This document shows positions 52,952 to 61,942 of a stretch of DNA of 64,000 bases, piece by piece. Location of the stretch: the NCBI RefSeq assembly GCF_021390245.1, contig NZ_JAJUXH010000023.1:62001-126000 (forward strand), written 5' to 3'. The notes beneath the pieces were generated by a model, which saw only the letters and a list, made by a program, of their open reading frames with translations, was not told where the DNA came from and made no database searches. Numbering within the stretch: the stretch's first letter is position 1; every line of letters begins with the position of its first letter. The position numbers were made by a program, and so were the translations under genes. The DNA is from Dyadobacter sp. CY323 (GTDB lineage Bacteria; Bacteroidota; Bacteroidia; Cytophagales; Spirosomataceae).

Positions 52952-55351
52952 TCATTCGCTTCTCAACGACTTCACTGGATTTATTAATGCGGCTCTGATT
53001 GCCTGGTAACTTACGGTTGCGATGGTGATTAGCATGGCACATCCGGCTGCTGCGGGGAAGATCCACCATTGCACGGTCGTGTGATATTTATAAGTTAAAA
53101 GCCAGTCGTTCAGGAAGTAATAGGCGATCGGGCTGGCGATGATGCAGGAAATAACGACCAGTACCACAAAGTCCTGGGACATTAATTGCCACAGATTCAG
53201 AATGGACGCGCCCAGCACTTTGCGCACCCCGATTTCTTTCACACGTTGCTCCGCCACAAATGAAGCCAGACCGAACAAACCGAGACAGGATATAAAAATG
53301 GCCAGTCCGGCGAAAATGGCGGCCAGTTTTCCGATGCGTTCCTCGGAGGCGAATTTCTTCCCAAACTCTTCATTTACAAACTTGTATTCGAAAGGTGCAG
53401 CCGGAACATGTCTTTTCAAAACCGACTCAACGACCGCAATGGACCCGGTCGCACTTTTTTCCGGACTTAGCTTCACAGTCATAAAGTTGGTTGCCTTGCC
53501 GGTGAAGTAAAAGACCTGTTTTACAGGCTCATATGGTGACTCCATGAGCATATCCTGGATTACCCCGATAATCGTGAAAAACTCCGCCTCTTTTCCATAA
53601 CCCCATTGTACCACTTTGCCGACCGGATCTTTAATACCCATGAATTTTACGGCAGCTTCGTTTAAGACCACCGCAGTCGAATCCGTTAAAAATTGCTTCG
53701 AAAAATCGCGGCCTTCTTTGAATTTCCAGCCAACGGTTTTCCCAAAATCTTTGGTCACCCATACGGTACCGAAATCAGCCTGCAGGTTCGGGTCCATACC
53801 TTTCCAGCTAAATCCGCCATTGTTCGACCAAATCCCGGTAGGTGGGCTGGACGACAATGCAACGTTGGCAATCGCACCCGAACTCATCAGCTCTTCCTGG
53901 ATCACATCCGCTTTCTGCGCAAACTCCGGAGCAGCAACGGTGGTCATAATCAAGCCATTGTGATCATAGCCGATCGGACGGTTTTTGGTATGCTGGATCT
54001 GTTGATAAACAATAACGGTACCGATGATCAGCGTGATGGAAACTGTAAACTGGACCACAACCAGCGCCTTCCTGGGAACGGCAGTAAACCTCTCAGATCT
54101 GATTACTCCTTTTAATACTTTGACCGGCTGAAATGAAGAAAGGTACAATGCCGGATAACTCCCTGCCAGCAGGCCGGTTGTAAAGATAAATGCGGCGCTG
54201 ATAAACCAGAAAACGGGCTGTGTCCAGGGGAATTCGATTTTCTTGGATGCAATCTCGTTAAATGCCGGAAGCAGGTTGGTCGCCAGCACTATGGCGCAGA
54301 AAAATGCGATGGTCACCACCAGAAAAGATTCGCTGAAAAACTGGCCGATAAGCTGGCTGCGCAGGGAGCCCACTGCTTTCCGGATCCCGACTTCTTTTGC
54401 CCGTTTCTCGGACCTGGCGGTACTGAGATTCATGAAATTGATACAGGCTAGTAGCAAAACGAACAATCCAACAATGGAAAACAGCCAGACATATTGTATA
54501 AACCCGCTCGTATTCTCTCCCTCGACCCAGTTGGAACGCAGGTGCCAGTTTTTCATCGGATGAAGGAAAATCTCCGGCTTCGAGGCGATCTCATCCTTTT
54601 TCATCCGGTTGAGTTTTACGAATTTGATCTTGGCACTCAACTTTTCCACATCCACGTGATCCGCAACTTCGGCATAGAGCTGATAGGAATTGTTATCCCA
54701 TTTAGCTTCATCCCGCGACTTTTTAGCCCACGGTTGTGATGCAATAAAAAGCTCCCAGGGAACGATCATGGTCAGGTCCCGGAACTCTGAATTAAATGGA
54801 AGGTCTTTATAAACTCCCGTTACCCGCACGTCCAGCTTGTTGTCCATTTTAATCACCTTTCCCATGGGTTCGGCTGATCCAAACAGAGCTTCGACTGTTT
54901 TCGCGGACAGCATAATGGAGTTGGTTTCTTTCAATGCACTGTAATCGCCTTTCACCATTTCCAGGGAAAGCATTTCAGGCATTTCCACATCCATGTAATT
55001 TCCCGGTTTCGAGATTTTTTTGTCCCCATAAGAAAGGATATGCCCGCCCGGCCAGGAAGACATCGCCAGATGTTTGAAGTCCGCGCCGTACCGGTTGCGG
55101 AGTTCCGTAACCAGCGGCATGGGGATCGACCGCTCGGTTCCTTTGCTTCCATTAAATGACTGGTGCTGCATCACCTGCACAAGCCGCTCATAATTGCGGT
55201 GATACCGGTCGAAAGTCAGTTCATCATAAACCCACAGCCCGATCAGCATCGCTACCGACATGCCAACTGCCAGTCCGCCGATATTAATGGCAGAATATCC
55301 CTTGTTTTTCTGCAGGCTGCGAAAAGCGATTTTGAGGTAGTTTTGGAGCAT
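52952..55351 (-). CDS. ABC-type permease P8 of the array (WHL type)
   Basis: 799 residues beginning MLQNYLKIAFRSLQKNKGYSAINIGG. It has RYHRNYERLVQVMQHQ and the WHL signature as NWHLRSNWVEG. Coupling motifs are KEVGIRKAVG and KEIGVRKVLG. The second periplasmic domain has GFSWKGMDPNLQADF. The C-terminus is NPVKSLRSE, stop TGA. It is the first gene after the reverse-strand insertion, so its promoter probably lies in 55352-55740, close to the start of the plus-strand gene. Confidence 0.88.
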   Translation of the reverse strand: MLQNYLKIAFRSLQKNKGYSAINIGGLAVGMSVAMLIGLWVYDELTFDRYHRNYERLVQVMQHQSFNGSKGTERSIPMPLVTELRNRYGADFKHLAMSSWPGGHILSYGDKKISKPGNYMDVEMPEMLSLEMVKGDYSALKETNSIMLSAKTVEALFGSAEPMGKVIKMDNKLDVRVTGVYKDLPFNSEFRDLTMIVPWELFIASQPWAKKSRDEAKWDNNSYQLYAEVADHVDVEKLSAKIKFVKLNRMKKDEIASKPEIFLHPMKNWHLRSNWVEGENTSGFIQYVWLFSIVGLFVLLLACINFMNLSTARSEKRAKEVGIRKAVGSLRSQLIGQFFSESFLVVTIAFFCAIVLATNLLPAFNEIASKKIEFPWTQPVFWFISAAFIFTTGLLAGSYPALYLSSFQPVKVLKGVIRSERFTAVPRKALVVVQFTVSITLIIGTVIVYQQIQHTKNRPIGYDHNGLIMTTVAAPEFAQKADVIQEELMSSGAIANVALSSSPPTGIWSNNGGFSWKGMDPNLQADFGTVWVTKDFGKTVGWKFKEGRDFSKQFLTDSTAVVLNEAAVKFMGIKDPVGKVVQWGYGKEAEFFTIIGVIQDMLMESPYEPVKQVFYFTGKATNFMTVKLSPEKSATGSIAVVESVLKRHVPAAPFEYKFVNEEFGKKFASEERIGKLAAIFAGLAIFISCLGLFGLASFVAEQRVKEIGVRKVLGASILNLWQLMSQDFVVLVVISCIIASPIAYYFLNDWLLTYKYHTTVQWWIFPAAAGCAMLITIATVSYQAIRAALINPVKSLRSE

Positions 55352-55455
55352 GGGGGCTGTCGGCTTTCAGCTGTCGGCTGTCGGCCTTTTTTAGGATTAA
55401 AAAATCACTGACAATTCGATTTGATAGCAGACGGCCGCGAGCCGATAGCCAACCT
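55352..55455. repeat. Intergenic inverted repeat of GCTGTCG-type units, upstream of P8
   Basis: The left arm (55353-55387) is built of GCTGTCG and GCTTTCAGCTGTCGGC units; the right arm (55426-55453) has ACGGCC and AGCCGATAGCC. GGCTGTCGGCT pairs with AGCCGATAGCC in 10 of 11 positions. Here the upstream neighbour is on the other strand, so the element is not between two genes of the same transcript. Confidence 0.65.
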
Positions 55456-55740
55456 CTTGTATACGCCCCAGGTCAAATAGCTTGCCAAGATCAGAAATAC
55501 ATTTAACCTATTAATACTCAATATTTTAAACAAAAAACCATTCAAATCTTCTTGTTCAGTATCGAACAGTATTTGTCCGGTTTGGAACAAAGAATTGGCT
55601 GCATTCTCTTTTCATATTTGTTGGAATTCCGTACGCAGGTTCATCTTTAGTTTTAACTTGCTGCCGGTTACATGTAAATGCCCCTCATTCCATCATTATC
55701 GTATCAAAGGTTTAAACCCCGCCCTGTTAAACATCATTGT

Positions 55741-56898
55741 ATGAAAAGACGATTTTACTATTTTACCTTTCTGTTTTTATTAATTCAATTACTTAGTTCC
55801 GTTGAGCTCAGCGCGCAAGGCAAGTTGGTTGAAGGTTACATCATCACCAATACAAAGGATACCATTCGTGGGTTGGTCAGAGATGAAGGTTGGATGGAAA
55901 GTCCCGCACTGATTCGGTTCAAGGCTGCAAACGAACCGGAAGAAGTGGAGTTTTTCACCAAAGATATTCAGGCGTTCGGTATGGAGACCGCCAAAAGTAT
56001 CTATAAAAGCAAAAGAATTGGCTTATTGAATATTTCGCTAGACCAAATCTATAAAACCGCGCCTTCGTTACAAACCAGGGATTCGGTCGGTCTTTTTTTG
56101 CAGGAAATCGTAGCAGGTGAAAAAGCAACTTTGTACGAGTATGTAAACGCCGCGGAACAATCTCACTATTTTGTCGAGAAGAATAACCAACTGACAGAAC
56201 TTTACAACTACCCGTTTTACAAAGAAGTTGACAACAAAAAGTATCTGTTGACCTATGACGAGTACAAAAGACAGCTGGCAGAAATGTCCAGGGATGCTCC
56301 TAAATTTAAAACCCCGGTCCCCGCATATCAGGAAAAGCATTTAAAGCAATACATCGAAAAGTATAACCAGTCGTTTTCGGACATAAGCACCATTTACAAA
56401 GCAGAAGATAACGGGTTGACTTATGATCTGGATTTCAACGCCGGGTTTGAAAATTGGAATGGAAATGCTTTGAACATCAAAAACAAATTTACTTATGGAG
56501 TAGGGATCAGGGTTAATCTTCCCCGCAGATTTCAAAACCGTTATCTCAAATTTAACATCTTCCTCACACCGAATGTGCTGATCAGTTATGATCGGAATTA
56601 CACTGAGGAAACATTCCTGAAAACATTTGAAGTAGCATTCGGGAGCTATATGGGATCAAGTAAAATACGGCCCTATCTTGGCTTTCATTACAGCGGAGTA
56701 TATCAAAATCATAGGGAAATGTTCCTTGGAATGCAGGGAGGTATTAGCTATAACCGACGCATTAACCTTGAAATAGGACATTTTGCAAATTTCTATTCCG
56801 TTTTCTCAGAATCCGGTTTTTTTACCGCCCCGCGAATTAGTCTCCATTATTTTCTCGATTTAAATAAAGTTGTTGCTGGTTTGAAAAGGAAGAAGTGA
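55741..56898 (+). CDS. Exported outer-membrane-type protein of unknown function
   Basis: 385 residues from the ATG at 55741; a longer frame from 55678 adds a non-homologous stretch. It has a signal peptide (RRFYYFTFLFLLIQLLSSVELSAQ). The mature part starts GKLVEGYIITNTKDTIRGLVRD, a form I know from many Bacteroidota exported proteins, and ends in strand-like aromatic segments (RYLKFNIFLTPNVLISYDRN, GISYNRRINLEIGHF, RISLHYFLDL) suitable for a barrel. Function unknown. It is the only plus-strand gene inside the permease array and its stop lies 21 bases from the end of P9. Confidence 0.75.
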   Translation: MKRRFYYFTFLFLLIQLLSSVELSAQGKLVEGYIITNTKDTIRGLVRDEGWMESPALIRFKAANEPEEVEFFTKDIQAFGMETAKSIYKSKRIGLLNISLDQIYKTAPSLQTRDSVGLFLQEIVAGEKATLYEYVNAAEQSHYFVEKNNQLTELYNYPFYKEVDNKKYLLTYDEYKRQLAEMSRDAPKFKTPVPAYQEKHLKQYIEKYNQSFSDISTIYKAEDNGLTYDLDFNAGFENWNGNALNIKNKFTYGVGIRVNLPRRFQNRYLKFNIFLTPNVLISYDRNYTEETFLKTFEVAFGSYMGSSKIRPYLGFHYSGVYQNHREMFLGMQGGISYNRRINLEIGHFANFYSVFSESGFFTAPRISLHYFLDLNKVVAGLKRKK

Positions 56899-56919
56899 GA
56901 AGTAAGAAGCCTTTGGCTG

Positions 56920-59301
56920 TTACTCACTCCGCAAACTCTTCACCGGGTTCATTAATGCTGCTTTGATAGCCTGGAAACTTACTGTGAGAATGACAATCAG
57001 GAGCGAGGATAATACGGTGATAACGAATACTCCCGGGCCAATGGTAATCCGGTAGTCGAAGTCCAGCAGCCATTGTTGCATTGCATACCAGCCGATGGGC
57101 GCTGCAATGCAAAAGGAAATCAGGATAAGTTTTACGAAATCATTGGTAAGCAGCGCAATTACGCTGGTTACGGACGCGCCGAGTACTTTTCTGACACCAA
57201 TTTCCTTGGTACGTTGCTGGGCAGTGTAGGCGGCGAGGCCGAACAATCCCAGGCACGAAATGAAAATCGCCAGACCTGTAAAAATTCCGGTAAGTGTTCC
57301 AGTAAGCTGCTCCTGGGCGAACCTGGCTTTGTAGGAATCATCCGCAAAAGAATATTCAAACGGATATCCGGGGTTGAATTTTTTGAAAACCACCTCGGCT
57401 TTTTTCAGATTTTCGGCAACGGTATTTTTGGGATTCAATCGCATACTCAGCCATTGATGCGGGATCGCCCCGCCCGGACCAGATATAATTGCCGGTTTCA
57501 CCGGCGCATAAGGTGATTCGTAGATAAAGTCTTTTACTACCCCCACCACGTGCCAGTCTATGTTTTGATAGTTGACAACCATACCGACCGCGTTTTTCAA
57601 ACGCATTGCTTTTACAGCTGTTTCATTCAGTACAATGGCAGTAGAATCGGTCGGGAATCCGGCAATGTCAATTTCCCTTCCTTCCAGCAATGTTACGCCG
57701 GTAGTTTTGACGAAATTCTGATCTGCACCGAACAGGTCGAACTCGACGTTTTTATCCGTTTCCACACTACCGGGAAATGCGACGCCCCACTGGCGGGTGT
57801 TTAAGCACATAGCCGGGCCCATCGATTTGGTTGCCGAAACCACCGCCCCGCTGGCGATCAATTCCCGACAGACCAATTGGTAATTCTCTTCCAGCTGACC
57901 TGCCAGTACTGTGATCAATAAATTGTTTTTATCATACCCATTGTCGCGCTGCTGCCCGTAATCGATCTGGTTACGGATCACCAATGTTGAAATAATGAGA
58001 ATGATCGCAAACGAAAATTGCAGTACAACCAGGCCTTTTCGAGGCGAAAACGCCGCATTACCCTGTTTGTAAATGCCTTTAAGTACTTTGGCAGGTTGAA
58101 ATGACGAAAGAAAAAAGGCGGGATAACTTCCGGCCAGAAGGCCAGTAAAAAGAACGAAACCAACAGCGGAAAGCCAGAAGTATGGGGAGTCAAAACCGGG
58201 ACTGAGACGTTTTCCGACCAGATTACTGAATGCGGGCGTTAAGGCGAAAATGGCCAGAGTCGCACCTAAACCCGCAATGAATGCGAGCATAACCGACTCA
58301 GTAATGAATTGTAAAACGAGTGAACCTTTGGGCGCGCCGGCCACTTTTCGGACTCCGACTTCTTTTGCACGTTTTTCACTTCGGGCCGTGCTCAGATTTA
58401 CAAAATTGACGCAGGCAATCAGCAGGATAAATGCGGCAATGATCCCGAAAAGTCGAACGGTAACAATGCCGCCGTCCACCAATCGTCCGTTTTCAACTTT
58501 GGAATATAAATGCCATTTACTTGCAGGATGAAGAAAAATTTCCCGGTTAGCGACGTTATCAATCGCGCCTTTCAGATGATTTGCCGTGACTTTTTTAATC
58601 TTTTGATTGACCAATGCCTCCGAAACTCCTTTTCTTAAAGCAACGAATGTGAGGTAGTTGTTGGAGTTCCATTCCATGGTTGCCCAGCCAGGTTTTACAA
58701 AGTAGCTCCACGGCAATAAATAGTCTACCCCATTGAACTGGCTATTTTGCGGAAGGTTTTCTATAACACCCTGCACCATGAAATTATCTTTATGATCCAT
58801 CTGAATGGTTTTACCAATCACATCCTGCGTCCCGAAAAAGCTTTCCGCGAGTTTTCTGGTAATGACAATGCCATTCGTTTCCTTGAGTAATTGCTTCTTA
58901 TTTCCGGAGATTACTGGAAAATCAAATATCTCGAGGAAGTCCGGATCGGCAAAAGCTCCGCGGGCATTCACATTTTTATCTTTTTCGGACAAAAGCAACG
59001 TCAAGGGCGCATAACGTGTCGCACCTTCGATATCGGGGAAGGTAGCTTTCAATTCAGGTGCGAGCGGCGGCGGCGTAGATCCCCAGACCATCGGTTCGCC
59101 ATTGAAAGCATCGCGGTTGTAGATCTGGTAAATCCGGTCCGCTTTCGGATAAAAACGATCAAACTGCAGTTCACTTTGAATCCACAAAAAGATCATAACC
59201 GAAGCAGCCATGCCTACCACCAGGCCGGCAAGATTAATAAATGCATACCCTTTGGCCCGTATCAGGTTCCGCCAGGAGATTTTGACATAGGTTGTGAGCA
59301 T
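56920..59301 (-). CDS. ABC-type permease P9 of the array (WHL type, divergent)
   Basis: 793 residues beginning MLTTYVKISWRNLIRAKGYAFINLAG. The WHL signature is present as KWHLYSKVENG, but the first coupling motif is KEVGVRKVAG and the segment after the first helix reads RFYPKADRIYQIYNRD, so it stands apart from P2, P4, P6 and P8. The second motif is KEIGVRKVLG. The second periplasmic domain has QWGVAFPGSVETDKNVEFDL. It ends NPVKSLRSE, stop TAA. It follows P10 in transcription, so the alternation stops here. Confidence 0.87.
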   Translation of the reverse strand: MLTTYVKISWRNLIRAKGYAFINLAGLVVGMAASVMIFLWIQSELQFDRFYPKADRIYQIYNRDAFNGEPMVWGSTPPPLAPELKATFPDIEGATRYAPLTLLLSEKDKNVNARGAFADPDFLEIFDFPVISGNKKQLLKETNGIVITRKLAESFFGTQDVIGKTIQMDHKDNFMVQGVIENLPQNSQFNGVDYLLPWSYFVKPGWATMEWNSNNYLTFVALRKGVSEALVNQKIKKVTANHLKGAIDNVANREIFLHPASKWHLYSKVENGRLVDGGIVTVRLFGIIAAFILLIACVNFVNLSTARSEKRAKEVGVRKVAGAPKGSLVLQFITESVMLAFIAGLGATLAIFALTPAFSNLVGKRLSPGFDSPYFWLSAVGFVLFTGLLAGSYPAFFLSSFQPAKVLKGIYKQGNAAFSPRKGLVVLQFSFAIILIISTLVIRNQIDYGQQRDNGYDKNNLLITVLAGQLEENYQLVCRELIASGAVVSATKSMGPAMCLNTRQWGVAFPGSVETDKNVEFDLFGADQNFVKTTGVTLLEGREIDIAGFPTDSTAIVLNETAVKAMRLKNAVGMVVNYQNIDWHVVGVVKDFIYESPYAPVKPAIISGPGGAIPHQWLSMRLNPKNTVAENLKKAEVVFKKFNPGYPFEYSFADDSYKARFAQEQLTGTLTGIFTGLAIFISCLGLFGLAAYTAQQRTKEIGVRKVLGASVTSVIALLTNDFVKLILISFCIAAPIGWYAMQQWLLDFDYRITIGPGVFVITVLSSLLIVILTVSFQAIKAALMNPVKSLRSE

Positions 59302-59451
59302 GGTTATTTGGCTGTTTGGCTGTTAGCTATTAGCTTTTGGCTGTTAGCTTTAGCTCTTGTTAATTCACTTATATGAATGACCTATAATTCGCTGCTTAAA
59401 AGCTATTGTAAAAAAGCTAATGGCTAACAGCTAATAGCTACAAGCTAACCC
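59302..59451. repeat. Intergenic heptamer-type inverted repeat, P10-P9 gap
   Basis: The left arm (59306-59359) has GGCTGTTAGCTATTAGC and GGCTGTTAGCTTTAGC; the right arm (59411-59451) has AAGCTAATGGCTAACAGC and AGCTAATAGCTACAAGC. TAGCTATTAGCT is complementary over 12 bases. The right arm begins at the P10 stop (TAG, then GGGG on the minus strand). Confidence 0.78.
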
Positions 59452-61821
59452 CTACACCCCCTTCAACGACTCCACCGGGTTTACCAATGCTGCTTTTATA
59501 CTTTCGAAACTAATTGTCACTAGTGCTATTGCGATGGACGACGTACTGGCGGCCAGGTAAATCCACATTGGAATGGTCATTCGATAGGTAAAATCCTGTA
59601 ACCATTTATCCATGAAATAACCGGCAATGGGTAATGCAATGAGGATCGAAATCAGTACGAGTTTTATGAAATCTTTGGAAAGTAATGCAACGATGCCTGC
59701 CACCGAGGCGCCTAATACTTTCCGGATTCCGATTTCCTTGGTCCGTGTTTCGGCTGTGAATGTAACTAGGCCGAACAATCCCATGCAGGCAATGAAAATC
59801 GCAACCCCCGTGAAAATGGAGAACATCTTCGACATTCTGATTTCGGTCGCAAAAGTCTCATTGAATGCGTCGTTCAGGAAGTAGTATTCATAGGGCTTTT
59901 CCAGCTCGTATTTTTTGAAAATTTTCCCGATCGCTTCGACCTTTTCCTGAATGTTAGCTTTGGTATCCAGTCTCGCATATATGACGCCACGTGCCCCACC
60001 TGCATTGAAAAGATTGGTGGTGTCGCCCATTACGAACAGCCCCAAACCGCGTTTTTCATGTCTGGGAGAATCGTATTCGAAATCCCGGACGATCCCGGCG
60101 ATCTCACTATTATTTACTTTCTGACCGATGGGATCCCCTTTTATGCCCAGTTCCTCGATCGCCATTTCATTAAGGAGCACGTAGTTCCGGTTTTTGTAAT
60201 TTCCGGCAATCGGGGCTATTTTAAATTTGAGATCGAGTGTATTCACGAAGTTTTTATCCGTGACCATACTGACTAAACCCACGTCCGCCTTGGTGGTGAA
60301 ATGCTTCACAAACCACAAGTTGTACCCTTTGAAAAGCCCCGAATTTGTCGCCGAGACGCTGATTACCCCGGCCTGATCCCTAATTTCATCCCGTAATGGG
60401 AAATAGTGCTTTTGCAATGACTGCGTGATCGGGATTGCCAGAACCTGGTCTTTGTACAGTCCGAGTTTTTTGTTTTGCATAAAACTGACCTGATTTCTTA
60501 CCACGAGACTGCAGACAATGAGCGCAATGGAAACCGTAAACTGAAACACCAAAAAACCCTTGCGTAAAGTCGCCCCGCCCCGGCTTCCTGAAAACCGGCC
60601 TTTCAATACTTCCAATGGGCTAAAACGCGATAGGATCAATGCCGGATAACTTCCCGCCAGTAATGCAGTAATGGCCAGCAATGAAGCGAGCAGGCCGATA
60701 AACGAGGGGGAAATCAGAAATGCGGTATCAATGCGCAGGTCTAGCAGATTGTAAAACGGCTGCTGCAGGATTTTAACAAAAATAAAAGCCAAGGCAAAAG
60801 AAATGAGACAGACTAAAACCGACTCGGTGTAAAACTGCTGCATCAGTCCTTTCCTTCCCGACCCCACCACTTTACGAACGCCAACTTCTTTGGCGCGTAA
60901 AGTTGCCCGCGCCGTGGTAAGGCTCATATAATTGAAAAGAGCCAGAAACAGGATCAGAACTGCAATTCCAGCAAAGATCGAGATCAGGCCCGAGTTGCCG
61001 GGACCGGAAAAATTATTCCCTAAATGAATGGTAGCGAGCGGTTCCAGCGCATAAGTCGCCGTTTCTCCAAATGCTTCTTTCTCTTTATTCTGCTTTTGAA
61101 TGAGTTTTTCAACTACCGGAATGGATTTCTCCGAATCAAGTAAAAGGTACGTGAGGAAAACGCCGTAGGTATCGAAATTGCTTTTGTTTTGCTCACTCAG
61201 CTGGGGATAAGTTGCGACCGACGTGATAAAATCAAAGTCCAGGGTGGAGTTGGAAGGCGGGGCTTCGGCGATACCTGCAATTTGCATCTGATGTTTTCCC
61301 TCGTACAAAAGCGTTTTCCCGATCGGATTTTCATTGCCGAAATACTTCTTTGCAATGCGTTCGGATATAATGAGTGTAAATGGCTTTTCCAGAATGGATT
61401 TCGCATTTCCTTCTTTTAATTTAAAAGAAAATACATCGAAAAAAGAAGGATCGGTAAACATGAAATGCTCCTCGTAGAAAAGCTGATTATTCTTCGGATT
61501 ACGGATCACCACTTTATCATAGGAAGGCAAAACCCTCACAAAATCCTTCACATTTGACCCTGAAGATTTCAAAGCCGGTCCGAGATTCGGCGAAAAACCG
61601 GTCAGCTGCAGATCATTCCCATTCATCTTGACCTTCGACAAAATCCTGAAAGTCTTTTCGTGATTCGCATGAAATTTGTCGTAACTGAATTCATGCATGA
61701 CAAACAGCAGTATCAAAACCGAAACCGCCATCCCCAAAGCCAGCCCGACAATGTTGATCAGCGAATAGGTTTTATTCCTGAAAAGGTTTCGAAAAGCGAT
61801 TTTGAGATGGTGGGTTAGCAT
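59452..61821 (-). CDS. ABC-type permease P10 of the array (non-WHL type)
   Basis: 789 residues beginning MLTHHLKIAFRNLFRNKTYSLINIVG. The segment equivalent to WHL reads ALEPLATIHLGNNFSGPG. The first coupling motif is KEVGVRKVVG, preceded by LTTARATLRA; the second is KEIGIRKVLG, followed by ASVAGIVALLSKDFIKLVL, as in P1. It ends NPVESLKGV, unlike any other member. The second periplasmic domain is shortened around SEIAGIVRDFEYDSPRHEKRG. Confidence 0.87.
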   Translation of the reverse strand: MLTHHLKIAFRNLFRNKTYSLINIVGLALGMAVSVLILLFVMHEFSYDKFHANHEKTFRILSKVKMNGNDLQLTGFSPNLGPALKSSGSNVKDFVRVLPSYDKVVIRNPKNNQLFYEEHFMFTDPSFFDVFSFKLKEGNAKSILEKPFTLIISERIAKKYFGNENPIGKTLLYEGKHQMQIAGIAEAPPSNSTLDFDFITSVATYPQLSEQNKSNFDTYGVFLTYLLLDSEKSIPVVEKLIQKQNKEKEAFGETATYALEPLATIHLGNNFSGPGNSGLISIFAGIAVLILFLALFNYMSLTTARATLRAKEVGVRKVVGSGRKGLMQQFYTESVLVCLISFALAFIFVKILQQPFYNLLDLRIDTAFLISPSFIGLLASLLAITALLAGSYPALILSRFSPLEVLKGRFSGSRGGATLRKGFLVFQFTVSIALIVCSLVVRNQVSFMQNKKLGLYKDQVLAIPITQSLQKHYFPLRDEIRDQAGVISVSATNSGLFKGYNLWFVKHFTTKADVGLVSMVTDKNFVNTLDLKFKIAPIAGNYKNRNYVLLNEMAIEELGIKGDPIGQKVNNSEIAGIVRDFEYDSPRHEKRGLGLFVMGDTTNLFNAGGARGVIYARLDTKANIQEKVEAIGKIFKKYELEKPYEYYFLNDAFNETFATEIRMSKMFSIFTGVAIFIACMGLFGLVTFTAETRTKEIGIRKVLGASVAGIVALLSKDFIKLVLISILIALPIAGYFMDKWLQDFTYRMTIPMWIYLAASTSSIAIALVTISFESIKAALVNPVESLKGV

Positions 61822-61942
61822 GCTTTTTTTTGGCTAGTGGCTTTTAGCTTTTAGCTTTTAGCTTTTTTATAGTGTAATTATTCTGTGCCTACTTACTCAA
61901 ATTGATAAAAGCTAACAGCTAACAGCTAATAGCCAACAGCCC
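61822..61942. repeat. Intergenic heptamer-type inverted repeat, P11-P10 gap
   Basis: The left arm (61830-61868) is built of GGCTTTTAGCTTTTAGC-like units; the right arm (61907-61942) has AAAAGCTAACAGCTAACAGC and CAATAGCC-like units. TAGCTTTTA and TAAAAGCTA pair over nine bases. The right arm begins at the P11 stop (TAG followed by GGGG on the minus strand). Confidence 0.75.

Noticed and set aside
33657..55000. Plus-strand open frames of 60-200 codons opposite the permease genes
   Set aside because: These are mirror frames of the membrane-helix codons; they lack start context and recognisable domains.
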